Source of the DNA: Pseudoalteromonas byunsanensis
GTDB taxonomy: Bacteria; Pseudomonadota; Gammaproteobacteria; Enterobacterales; Alteromonadaceae
NCBI RefSeq assembly: GCF_001854475.1
Contig: NZ_MNAN01000037.1
Coordinates: 382,945 to 446,944, forward strand
Direction: 5' to 3'
DNA: 64,000 nucleotides
Numbering within the stretch: the stretch's first letter is position 1; each line of letters begins with the position of its first letter. Of the stretch, positions 45,124 through 53,030 are shown one piece after another. The notes beneath the pieces were generated by a model. It was not told the origin of the DNA, ran no database searches, and saw only the letters and a program-made list of their open reading frames with translations. Made by a program: the position numbers and the translations under genes.

Positions 45124-46017
45124 TTAAAAGCCAACCAATAGCACTTTCCCAAGTGCCATCCCCTCTCTTTGGCAACTAAAGTCAATACGGCTATCCAACG
45201 GCGTTTGATAAAGCGACTCCAGCTTTTTAAAAGGCGTGCCAATAAACTTTACGGTCTTCACCCGCAAACTCATACGAGAGCGCTTATCCAAAAACGCAAA
45301 TGCTGTGGCATTTAGGGTTTCCTTACACGACTCCAAAATATCACTAGAGAGAATATGCTGATGAATCGCTTGATGTATTTCTTGTGGTGCAATTTGCTGC
45401 TGACTACTGGCTAAAACGCAAGTAGCATAAACGTCAAGCAAACCGACAGCTCTGACTTTTTGATTGTTTCTGTCTTCATAAATAGCCATGACACAAGGCA
45501 CTTTGGTTTCATCAAAGTCTTGAGGTTTAATGGATTGGATCACTAGGCTTTTATCGACCTGTTTATGGATAAGGCGCTCTAGCTGTCCTAGTTTGGGCAG
45601 TGCCAACTGACCATTAATTTCCACCTGTTCTAGGATCACTTCACTTTCTTCCGTTCCCTGTACCAAAGGCAGCAAATTATCGTGTAACTGTTGGTCAGAA
45701 AAAGGTTTTGAAAGCACAAAGCGAGCACCAGCTTGCAAGGCTTCGTTTATTTTTGCCTGCTCATCAACCGTGGTTATCATCGCGACTGTCATATTTAGCT
45801 GACGCTTTTTGATCGCGTGAAGCAAAGTCAAACCTGACATATCAGGCATATGCCAATCGGTCAAAACAATATCGGGACGCCAGTTACCTATCTCTCGTAA
45901 CGCTAACTTAACGCTGCTGGCTTTTCGGATCAAAAGCTTACGATAACCAAACTTTTCCAGTGCACGTCTTACAATCTCTAATGTTGCAGGGCTGTCGTCG
46001 ACAATCAGTATCTTCAC
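45124..46017 (-). CDS. Response regulator with uncharacterised C-terminal domain
   Basis: 297 aa. Receiver at 1-122: LIVDDSPATLEIVRRAL, Asp in DIVLTDWHMPDMSG, Thr in MITTVD, Lys in LSKPFS. Residues about 130-297 form an unrecognised domain, not DNA-binding or GGDEF by eye, with a second unit resembling the chemotaxis CheX-like pattern only weakly. No kinase is adjacent. It is divergent from the coiled-coil membrane-protein gene. Confidence 0.8.
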   Translation of the reverse strand: MKILIVDDSPATLEIVRRALEKFGYRKLLIRKASSVKLALREIGNWRPDIVLTDWHMPDMSGLTLLHAIKKRQLNMTVAMITTVDEQAKINEALQAGARFVLSKPFSDQQLHDNLLPLVQGTEESEVILEQVEINGQLALPKLGQLERLIHKQVDKSLVIQSIKPQDFDETKVPCVMAIYEDRNNQKVRAVGLLDVYATCVLASSQQQIAPQEIHQAIHQHILSSDILESCKETLNATAFAFLDKRSRMSLRVKTVKFIGTPFKKLESLYQTPLDSRIDFSCQREGMALGKVLLVGF

Positions 46018-46119
46018 ATTTGACCACTTAGAACAAAAACTTGTTTTTTATTATAGGCATATTTTTTATGCATCACTAAACTCAAAGAGAGTTTCTAATC
46101 AAGTTAAGCTAGTTAAACA

Positions 46120-46905
46120 ATGCATAATTTATATTTTCCCGCCGATGTATACCAATACATAGCAATTAATTTTGGGCTGCTAATTCTGGCAGCTTGGTTC
46201 TATATTCTTTTATTAATTTTGCGTGAATTCAGACACTTTGCAACCACAATGGCAAAACATAAGCCTAGTATGCAAGATGAAGATATTTTAAGGATATGTC
46301 GAGAATCTGTAGATAGTGCATTGAATTACGTTAATGATAATAGCGAAACCATTTCCCAGCTAGCGCAAATACAGCAAACACTGGAACAGCAACTAGCTGA
46401 GATCCGCAACTCAACCAAAGACCGCATGTCCAAGCAAGAAGCCGCCTCGATTAAAGCACTGAATCAAAAACTCGTGCAATCCCATGCGCTAATTCGAAAA
46501 CTAAAAGGAGACCTTGATCAAAGCACAGAAAAATTAAAAATAACTCGGCAAAAGCTATACAACCAATATGATGAAATAGAAGTACTACAAAAAGAACATC
46601 AACAACTGCAAGAGAAATATCAAGCCATTCAACAACAAATGGGCGCTTCGCCGCAAAGCGCACAGGATTTCGAACAAGAAAAGGCGCAATTGAACGAAAT
46701 AATTAATAACTATAAGCGGCAAATTGCTGAGCAAAATCAAGCATTGGAACAGTTATCGTTACAAGCAGATACCAGTAATGATCCCGATTCAGATGGAATT
46801 AAAGCTGAATTAGAGCAGACAAAAGCCGCGCTGAAACATCTCAAGAAAGAGAAAAATTTCATTGAGAGTAGATACTTAGAGTTGACTAAAACAAAAGACC
46901 AATGA
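46120..46905 (+). CDS. Membrane-anchored coiled-coil protein, unknown
   Basis: 261 aa. One N-terminal TM helix (about 12-30, INFGLLILAAWFYILLLILR), then a long, nearly continuous coiled coil (about 65-260) rich in Gln, Glu and Lys. The body is probably cytoplasmic. It resembles structural or scaffold proteins rather than enzymes; I cannot name a family. It is divergent from the response-regulator gene across about 100 bp. Confidence 0.7.
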   Translation: MHNLYFPADVYQYIAINFGLLILAAWFYILLLILREFRHFATTMAKHKPSMQDEDILRICRESVDSALNYVNDNSETISQLAQIQQTLEQQLAEIRNSTKDRMSKQEAASIKALNQKLVQSHALIRKLKGDLDQSTEKLKITRQKLYNQYDEIEVLQKEHQQLQEKYQAIQQQMGASPQSAQDFEQEKAQLNEIINNYKRQIAEQNQALEQLSLQADTSNDPDSDGIKAELEQTKAALKHLKKEKNFIESRYLELTKTKDQ

Positions 46906-46974
46906 GTCCTGCCGGTTATGTCTAATAATTCAGCATTTATTCAGATTTTTTTTAAAACAAAAAATTAACCTTGG

Positions 46975-46987
46975 TGACATTTTGTCA
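46975..46987. promoter_or_regulatory. TGACA-N3-TGTCA palindrome upstream of the export genes
   Basis: A perfect inverted repeat TGACA TTT TGTCA in the 200-bp AT-rich region before the membrane-fusion-protein gene, about 120 bp from its start. It may be an operator; the binding protein is unknown. Confidence 0.35.
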
Positions 46988-47105
46988 AAAAGCATGTATT
47001 TTACCGATGCAGTAATTTGATAGCTTGTAGCTTTAATTTGAAATGAATTTAGATTAGTTAACTATCAAAGTCAGACCGTCACGAAGCAGGAAAGGGATTA
47101 CATAA

Positions 47106-48386
47106 ATGACGTATATATCAGACACCAGCGCCCAAGATACTCAAGTGCAAACACAACGCTCAAAAGCCAAGCTAGCAATGCCATTTATTGTGGTTATTGC
47201 ATTTATTGTTTTTATATATTTCATTGTTACCCCTGCTATTGCAAACTGGAGTAGTGGCCAATCAGCCGTTGAATTGGAAAAAATTCGAATCGCTAAAGTT
47301 GAACAAGGCATGTTTGTCAGAGACTTTTCAGTACAAGGTCGTGTCATTGCTGCAAAACGACCCGTATTGTATAGCCCAGCACAAGGAACGGTAACCTATT
47401 TAGTCGAAGCTGGTGATAGCGTAACGACGGATCAGACTCTAGCAATTATTGATAGTCCAGAACTAAAGAGCCTTTATGATCAAGAAATAGCTAATCTGAC
47501 AAAACTGAAAACACATCTAGAGCGCGAAAAGATACAGGTTAAGAAGTCCAATCTTGCTCATGATAATCTGATTGGTAAAGCTGAAGTAGCGCTCAACGCA
47601 GCACGTCGAGAGATGCGTCGCTCAGAAGACGCTATGCAAAATAATGTCATAAGCGATATTGATTATCAAAAGGCCAAAGACGATTTACAAAACGCTGAGC
47701 GCGAATATCAACACGTGCTCAAAGAAGTTGCCTTGCTCAAAGAAAGTCAAAAGTTCGAAATACAAACCCGCGAGTTAGAATTAGAATCACAACAAGTCAA
47801 AGTCACGGAACTAAAACGTCAAGTTGATGGCCTTAAAATCAGTTCACCGGTTACTGGCTTAGTGGGCAACTTAAATGCGCAACAAAAAAACTCAGTTGCT
47901 AAAAACCAACCGCTATTGAGCGTCGTTGACCTTACCCAATATGAACTAGAGGTAAGCATTCCAGAAAGTTATGCCGATGACCTCGCATTAGGTATGGAAG
48001 CAGAAATAACGTTGAACCAAGTCCTTTATGAAGGTGAGTTAGTCGCAATTTCACCGGAGATAACCAAAGGAACTGTGAATGGCAAAATTCGTTTTAAAGA
48101 TGACTCTTTGACAGGTCTTAGACAAAACCAAAGACTCACAACCCGGATTATATTGGAACAAAAAAACGATATCGCGTTCTTACCCAGAGGCCAGTTCATT
48201 AACACCTACAATGGCCAATTCGCCTATGTTGTTAAGGATAACGAAGCAGTTAAGACCCCAATAAAATTGGGCTCGCGAAGTCTTGCTCAAGTGGAAGTGC
48301 TTTCTGGATTGAAGCAAGGTGACCAAGTTGTTATTTCAGACAATGATATCTTTAAGGATGCGCCTAGCGTGCGTATCTTACAATAA
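47106..48386 (+). CDS. Periplasmic adaptor (HlyD/MacA-like membrane fusion protein)
   Basis: 426 aa. N-terminal TM helix at about 24-44 (inner-membrane anchor). The lipoyl/barrel halves (QGRVIAAKRPVLYSPAQGTVTYLVEAGDSV) are split by a long alpha-helical hairpin (about 125-240). The second half (SPVTGLVGNL, then VVDLTQYELEVSIPESYADDL) completes the fold, followed by the membrane-proximal domain (VLSGLKQGDQVVISDN). It is the adaptor of an export complex. The ABC ATPase follows after 12 bp, but no permease follows. Confidence 0.9.
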   Translation: MTYISDTSAQDTQVQTQRSKAKLAMPFIVVIAFIVFIYFIVTPAIANWSSGQSAVELEKIRIAKVEQGMFVRDFSVQGRVIAAKRPVLYSPAQGTVTYLVEAGDSVTTDQTLAIIDSPELKSLYDQEIANLTKLKTHLEREKIQVKKSNLAHDNLIGKAEVALNAARREMRRSEDAMQNNVISDIDYQKAKDDLQNAEREYQHVLKEVALLKESQKFEIQTRELELESQQVKVTELKRQVDGLKISSPVTGLVGNLNAQQKNSVAKNQPLLSVVDLTQYELEVSIPESYADDLALGMEAEITLNQVLYEGELVAISPEITKGTVNGKIRFKDDSLTGLRQNQRLTTRIILEQKNDIAFLPRGQFINTYNGQFAYVVKDNEAVKTPIKLGSRSLAQVEVLSGLKQGDQVVISDNDIFKDAPSVRILQ

Positions 48387-48398
48387 AAGGAACTATGT

Positions 48399-49094
48399 AT
48401 GTTAAAGATGCAAAACCTCGCTAAAGTTTTTTACGCAGACAGTATTAAAACTCAGGCATTGCACCCATTTGACTTAACGATTGAACAAGGAGAGTTCGTA
48501 AGTGTAATTGGCCCGTCAGGTTCAGGAAAAACAACCTTCTTGAATATCGCAGGGTTACTCGAAGAACACAGTGAAGGGTTATATCTACTTGATGGACAAG
48601 ATGTATCCAAAATGAGAGATAAGCAAAAATCTGCGTACCGAAATGAAAAAATTGGTTTTGTATTCCAAAGCTTTAATCTTATTCCTGAGCTGAATTTATA
48701 TGACAATGTTGATATGCCACTACGGTATAGAAAGTTCTCTGCCGCAGAGCGCGACAAACGCATCATGCAAGCACTTGAACAAGTTGGTTTAGCAGGCAGA
48801 AAGAACCACTATCCAACGCAACTTTCGGGTGGACAGCAACAACGCGTAGCTATTGCAAGGGCCATAGCTGGTTCACCTGCGGTTATCTTGGCGGACGAGC
48901 CGACTGGTAATTTAGACTCTAAAATGGCGGATGGTATCATGGCATTACTTAAAGATATCAATGCTCAAGGCACCAGCATCATTATGGTTACGCATGATAA
49001 CGAGCAAGCTGTTCAAGCCAATCGTATTATACAAATCAAAGATGGATACTTAGACGAGTATCAGCCATTAAAAAAAACCGCAGCCATAGCCTGA
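48399..49094 (+). CDS. ABC transporter ATP-binding protein (MacB/LolD type)
   Basis: 231 aa. Walker A GPSGSGKTTF near 36-45, Q-loop in FQSFNLIPELNLYDNV, signature LSGGQQQRVAIARA near 140, Walker B VILADEPTGNLDS, H-loop MVTHD. This subfamily normally powers FtsX-like permeases such as MacB. It is co-transcribed with the adaptor gene. The expected permease gene is absent: the next gene is arfB. Confidence 0.94.
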   Translation: MLKMQNLAKVFYADSIKTQALHPFDLTIEQGEFVSVIGPSGSGKTTFLNIAGLLEEHSEGLYLLDGQDVSKMRDKQKSAYRNEKIGFVFQSFNLIPELNLYDNVDMPLRYRKFSAAERDKRIMQALEQVGLAGRKNHYPTQLSGGQQQRVAIARAIAGSPAVILADEPTGNLDSKMADGIMALLKDINAQGTSIIMVTHDNEQAVQANRIIQIKDGYLDEYQPLKKTAAIA

Positions 49095-49188
49095 ACTGAG
49101 CTATAGCACTCACTGCCCTCTGGTACATTTCACTGTGCCAGTAGGCGTGTTAAACTGGACCACATAACAAACCAATTTGGAATATGTG

Positions 49189-49602
49189 GTGTTAAAAATC
49201 TCCAATAATGTTGAGATCTCCGCTTGGGAAATAGAGCTCAGTGCTATCCGTGCACAAGGTGCAGGCGGGCAAAATGTAAATAAAGTATCGAGTGCAATTC
49301 ATCTAAAGTTTGATATAAACCGCTCAGCGCTCCCCGAATTTTACAAGCAAAGACTACTAGCCTTAAACGATAGCCGCATCACCAAAGAGGGTGTCATCAT
49401 AATCAAGGCGCAGTCCCACCGAACACAAGAAATGAACAAAGAAGAGGCCCTTGAGCGTTTGAAAACTCTGATCCTCAGTGCCACAAAAATTGAAAAAGCA
49501 CGTAGAGCAACCAAACCAACTCGAAGCTCGCAACGCAAACGCGTAGAGAGTAAAGTTAAGCGCGGTCAGACTAAAAATTTAAGGGGTAAAATTAAGTTTT
49601 AA
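49189..49602 (+). CDS. arfB: Alternative ribosome-rescue factor B
   Basis: About 137 aa from the GTG at 49189, which gives (M)LKISNNVEIS in line with the E. coli protein start. The release-factor GGQ is in RAQGAGGQNVNKVSSAIHLKF. The basic C-terminal tail (TRSSQRKRVESKVKRGQTKNLRGK) enters the empty mRNA channel. It frees peptides from stalled ribosomes. Its end overlaps the convergent kinase gene by 11 bp. Confidence 0.94.
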   Translation: MLKISNNVEISAWEIELSAIRAQGAGGQNVNKVSSAIHLKFDINRSALPEFYKQRLLALNDSRITKEGVIIIKAQSHRTQEMNKEEALERLKTLILSATKIEKARRATKPTRSSQRKRVESKVKRGQTKNLRGKIKF

Positions 49603-50827
49603 CTTGGGCAGGTAGATGCACCACAAATTGGGCTCCTCCCCATTGAGAGGTCTGTATCTCACACCCCCCCCCGTGCCAAGTGACTATCTTTTTTACAATC
49701 GCCAACCCCAGACCAAACCCCCCTGAGGTTTTATTGCGGCTTTTCTCCAATCTAATGAAGGGTTCAAAAACCTTATCGCGCGCTTCAGGTACAATACCGA
49801 TACCATCATCACCTACAAACAAATTCACTTGTCCTTGCTCAAAGGTCATTGCTAAATAGATATGCTCTCTAGCGTATTTATCGGCATTTTGTAGCAGGTT
49901 TTGCAGCACTCTGGCGATATAATTGCGCTCTGCAACAATATATAGCTGTTCATGTTCACAATCGAACACTATATGTTTGCTAGTTACTCTATTGAGTTTT
50001 TCCAATTGTTCATGAAGCAGCTCAACAAAATCAAAGGGCTTAAACTGTAATTCACTTTGCGCCATCTCTAGGCGCGCGTAACTGAGCATTTCATCAATCA
50101 ACACTTCCATCTCTTGAACATCTTCTGACATCAATGTGACCTGCTCAGGCGCATCCTTATGCATTAGAGCCAATGCAAATTTCAAACGTGCCAAAGGCGT
50201 TCTTAACTCATGTGATACTGCATTGACTAAGTGCTTTTGATTACTCATCAAATTAGCGACTTTTTTAGCCATGGTATGAAATTGACTCGTAAGATTTGCA
50301 ATGGCAGAAAAACGAGAAGGGGCAATAGAAATATCTAGCTGACCTTTGGCGAGTTGACTCGTAACGTACTTGAGTTGCATTAAGTCTCGCCAAAGTGGGC
50401 GCAGCCAAAACATCAGCAACACTGCCAATAACAAAAATGAGCTTAACTTGATTAAGTATTTAGGCAACACGACCGGCTCAACTGGCATAAATGGGCCAAG
50501 TTGCACAAGCGTTTGCTTGTCCTGCATCAAAAACGACAAGAGCGCATGGTTTTGCTCGGTGTAAGTTGTCACAATATCGCCTTGCAGCAATTGATTACGT
50601 TGCTCAGGTAACCAAGCTACTTCATCTACGTGCAAAGTGTTGAGCGATGGGTCTGGCGTCGCTGTATTTATCACACTCGTTTGTAGTGACTTTGCAACTT
50701 GCTTAGCATGGCGTAGATCATCCGGTGCTTGATATACCCAGTGTTGCCAAATAAGTTCACTACCCTGATTAATAGCAATAATACTGACAAACACCACCAG
50801 ATATAAACTGATTAACAAGCGGATCAT
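49592..50827 (-). CDS. Sensor histidine kinase (HAMP-HisKA-HATPase)
   Basis: 411 aa. TM about 4-22, periplasmic sensor about 25-130, TM about 127-145, HAMP about 146-198, HisKA with His in VNAVSHELRTPLARLKFAL (near 206), ATPase with N-box LQNLLQNADKYA and G boxes VGDDGIGI and GGFGLGLAIVKKI. It resembles the RstB group. It is last in an operon of outer-membrane protein, DUF3019, regulator and kinase, 7 bp after the regulator. Confidence 0.93.
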   Translation of the reverse strand: MIRLLISLYLVVFVSIIAINQGSELIWQHWVYQAPDDLRHAKQVAKSLQTSVINTATPDPSLNTLHVDEVAWLPEQRNQLLQGDIVTTYTEQNHALLSFLMQDKQTLVQLGPFMPVEPVVLPKYLIKLSSFLLLAVLLMFWLRPLWRDLMQLKYVTSQLAKGQLDISIAPSRFSAIANLTSQFHTMAKKVANLMSNQKHLVNAVSHELRTPLARLKFALALMHKDAPEQVTLMSEDVQEMEVLIDEMLSYARLEMAQSELQFKPFDFVELLHEQLEKLNRVTSKHIVFDCEHEQLYIVAERNYIARVLQNLLQNADKYAREHIYLAMTFEQGQVNLFVGDDGIGIVPEARDKVFEPFIRLEKSRNKTSGGFGLGLAIVKKIVTWHGGGCEIQTSQWGGAQFVVHLPAQVKT

Positions 50828-50834
50828 TCAGCCC

Positions 50835-51524
50835 TCAGCCCCATGCTGATTTGGAACACAAATAGCCTTTACCCCAAACTGTGATCAGTCGTTCAGGTTG
50901 CTCTAGATTATCATTGAGCTTTTTACGTAAGCGCGATATGCGCACATCCACACTTCGGTCTAAGCCATCATATTCTCTGCCAACCACATGTTTATAGATG
51001 TATTCTCGACTTTGTGTCTCACCCGCGTGACTGGCAAGGGCCCATAATAAATCAAATTCGTAACTGGTTAATTCGACTTCTTGCTGCTGCAGCAACACCT
51101 TTCGATTTGCTTTATCAATACTAAGCTGGCCTAAGCTAAGCTGTTCTCCAAAACGCACCGTAGTGCTATTGCGTCGCAGTAAAGCATTCAAACGAGCCAA
51201 CAATACATGTGGCTCAACAGGTTTAATAACATAATCATCAGCACCGATCTCCAAACCTCGTACCTGATCAAAATCACTATCTTTGGCTGTTAAGAATAGT
51301 ATAGGACCCTGATATTGTGGCCTAACTTGCCGGCACACGCTAAAACCATCCTGATTGGGTAACATGATATCGAGCACCACTACATCTGGCTGCGTCGCTA
51401 AAATCGCCTCAACAGCCTTTGCACCATCATGTATCTGGCTGACCTCAAACCCGTTACTTTTCAGGAATTGCGCTGTCAACTCGGCCAGCCGGATATCGTC
51501 TTCAACGAGCATTACATGTGCCAT
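50835..51524 (-). CDS. OmpR-family response regulator (RstA-like)
   Basis: 229 aa. Receiver at about 1-118 (VEDDIRLAE, Asp in VVVLDIMLPNQDG, Lys in VIKPVEP). Winged helix at about 130-226, with GREYDGLDRSVDVRISRLRKKL and the end VWGKGYLCS. Its start overlaps the DUF3019 stop (TAATG), so the pair is translationally coupled. Control of the upstream mipA gene is likely. Confidence 0.94.
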   Translation of the reverse strand: MAHVMLVEDDIRLAELTAQFLKSNGFEVSQIHDGAKAVEAILATQPDVVVLDIMLPNQDGFSVCRQVRPQYQGPILFLTAKDSDFDQVRGLEIGADDYVIKPVEPHVLLARLNALLRRNSTTVRFGEQLSLGQLSIDKANRKVLLQQQEVELTSYEFDLLWALASHAGETQSREYIYKHVVGREYDGLDRSVDVRISRLRKKLNDNLEQPERLITVWGKGYLCSKSAWG

Positions 51525-51922
51525 TAGAATATACTCCAGTCAGTTTTTAATCTTCTTCTGTATTGGCTACTCATTGCCGCGTTAACCTTAATGACCTGTT
51601 GTGCTAGCACCACCTGCTCAGAGTTAATTAAACGAAAGGTCATATTCTTTTGTAGCGAGATATCGAGTTTTTCCACAACGCTTTTTTTCCCATGCCAACA
51701 CTGCATTTTAGTCTCTTCTTGATATAAGCAGGCATCAATTGGGTGTGGGGCTTGCCAATTTACTTTAACCGTCATCTTACAAAGCTCACCCAACTGCCTG
51801 ACAATACAAGTAATTGGTTTTATTTCTAAGTTGGGAGCATTTGTTAAAGTCCCTGTCGCCATTAAATTTGTGCAACCAAGCAGCAAAGATAATGCAACCG
51901 CAAGCTGTATACTAGAATTCAT
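51524..51922 (-). CDS. DUF3019 family exported protein
   Basis: 132 aa from the ATG at 51922, supported by GGAGG 6 nt before it. The open frame extends 255 bp further upstream inside mipA without start signals. Signal peptide/lipobox-like start (ALSLLLGC). The mature part has paired Cys (PITCIVRQLGELC, PIDACLYQEETKMQC). The DUF3019 family regularly sits between a MipA-like gene and a two-component system; its function is unknown. It overlaps the mipA end by 11 bp. Confidence 0.8.
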   Translation of the reverse strand: MNSSIQLAVALSLLLGCTNLMATGTLTNAPNLEIKPITCIVRQLGELCKMTVKVNWQAPHPIDACLYQEETKMQCWHGKKSVVEKLDISLQKNMTFRLINSEQVVLAQQVIKVNAAMSSQYRRRLKTDWSIF

Positions 51923-52820
51923 ACAGCCCTCCAATAAAGATACTGCTGGAGCCACTATCTCTAAGTAATGGACTATCACTGATCCCATCAGCCAACCATG
52001 TATGCTTAATATTGAACTTAAACTGCCAGTGTTTGTTGATTCTATGGTTGTATGCCATCGACAAAAATGGAGAAATACTACTGCGCCCTTGATAATACAA
52101 ACGCGGATCGGAACTGTCTGTTGTACGTAGTCCGTAATAATAATCAACCAATTGCTGACTTTGCCACTGCGCACCAACTTTCAGCTGAAGTTTCGCTTGA
52201 GTCTCTATAGGCAAAGGCAATTGTTGACTGAAAGTGACAGTCGCATTCTGCCCCTTGTACACACCACCTAAATCATGAAGCCAAGACACGGTTAGTTTAC
52301 TATTGTCATTGATATACCAATGTAAAAGTAACCCACCATCAATAGTCCAATCTCGGTGAGTAATTTCATCTATACGAATTTTAGGTTTATAAGCAGGTGT
52401 TTTGGTGGGGTGATCGCCTTCGGAAGGTACGCTCTCAGGTAAATTGTCGACCACCATGCCATTCACATCGAGATATTTCTCTGGAGCGGCGATGCTACGA
52501 AGATGATGTCGTTCAAAAAACGCCTGTTCGACATTAGGTTCAACAATAACGCTTAAATCAAAATTATGCTGATGACTGAACGTATACCCTAAAGTGGTAT
52601 TTTCTAAAAAGAACTTATCACCGTAGTAGCTAAAGTAAGGTAAGAAAAACAGCGGTATATCGTCACCTCCTTCTAAAGGATTGGTCATTACCCCAGCCCC
52701 AATAGCAACAGCAAATTGCCATTGACCGACCTCAATGCAGCCTTCTTCTTGGGACTGACATTGCTGAGCATGCACCCCCATCGATGCTAACATGCTCATG
52801 GCAACTAAAACCTGCTTCAA
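51912..52820 (-). CDS. MipA/OmpV family outer-membrane protein
   Basis: 302 aa. A signal peptide ends near residue 18. MipA/OmpV pattern WQFAVAIGAGVMTNPLEGGDDIPLFFLPYFSYYGDKFFLENTTLGY is seen from residue 31, and the last residues (SSIFIGGLYEF) end in Phe as outer-membrane barrels do. OmpV-like proteins scaffold wall enzymes or act as porins. First gene of a four-gene operon with DUF3019, an RstA-like regulator and a kinase. Confidence 0.92.
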   Translation of the reverse strand: MKQVLVAMSMLASMGVHAQQCQSQEEGCIEVGQWQFAVAIGAGVMTNPLEGGDDIPLFFLPYFSYYGDKFFLENTTLGYTFSHQHNFDLSVIVEPNVEQAFFERHHLRSIAAPEKYLDVNGMVVDNLPESVPSEGDHPTKTPAYKPKIRIDEITHRDWTIDGGLLLHWYINDNSKLTVSWLHDLGGVYKGQNATVTFSQQLPLPIETQAKLQLKVGAQWQSQQLVDYYYGLRTTDSSDPRLYYQGRSSISPFLSMAYNHRINKHWQFKFNIKHTWLADGISDSPLLRDSGSSSIFIGGLYEF

Positions 52821-53030
52821 ACTTACCTCCTCTGTTTAGTTATTGTGGTGTTTTTTCTAGATGTCACCTAACCTACGTTTAGTAAGTCACCCACTATTGC
52901 TAATTTACCATTGTATTTGCAATTTGCTATCTAGAGTAACACTTAATAACAATTCTCTGTTTAAAGGTAACAGTTAATCTGGCGGGATTTTGTACATTAG
53001 TACTAACTCATTTATAGAAGGAGATATAAA

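Noticed and set aside
51923..52177. N-terminal extension of the DUF3019 frame inside mipA
   Set aside because: A strong ribosome site and a signal peptide mark the start at 51922; the extension is a shadow of mipA in another frame.
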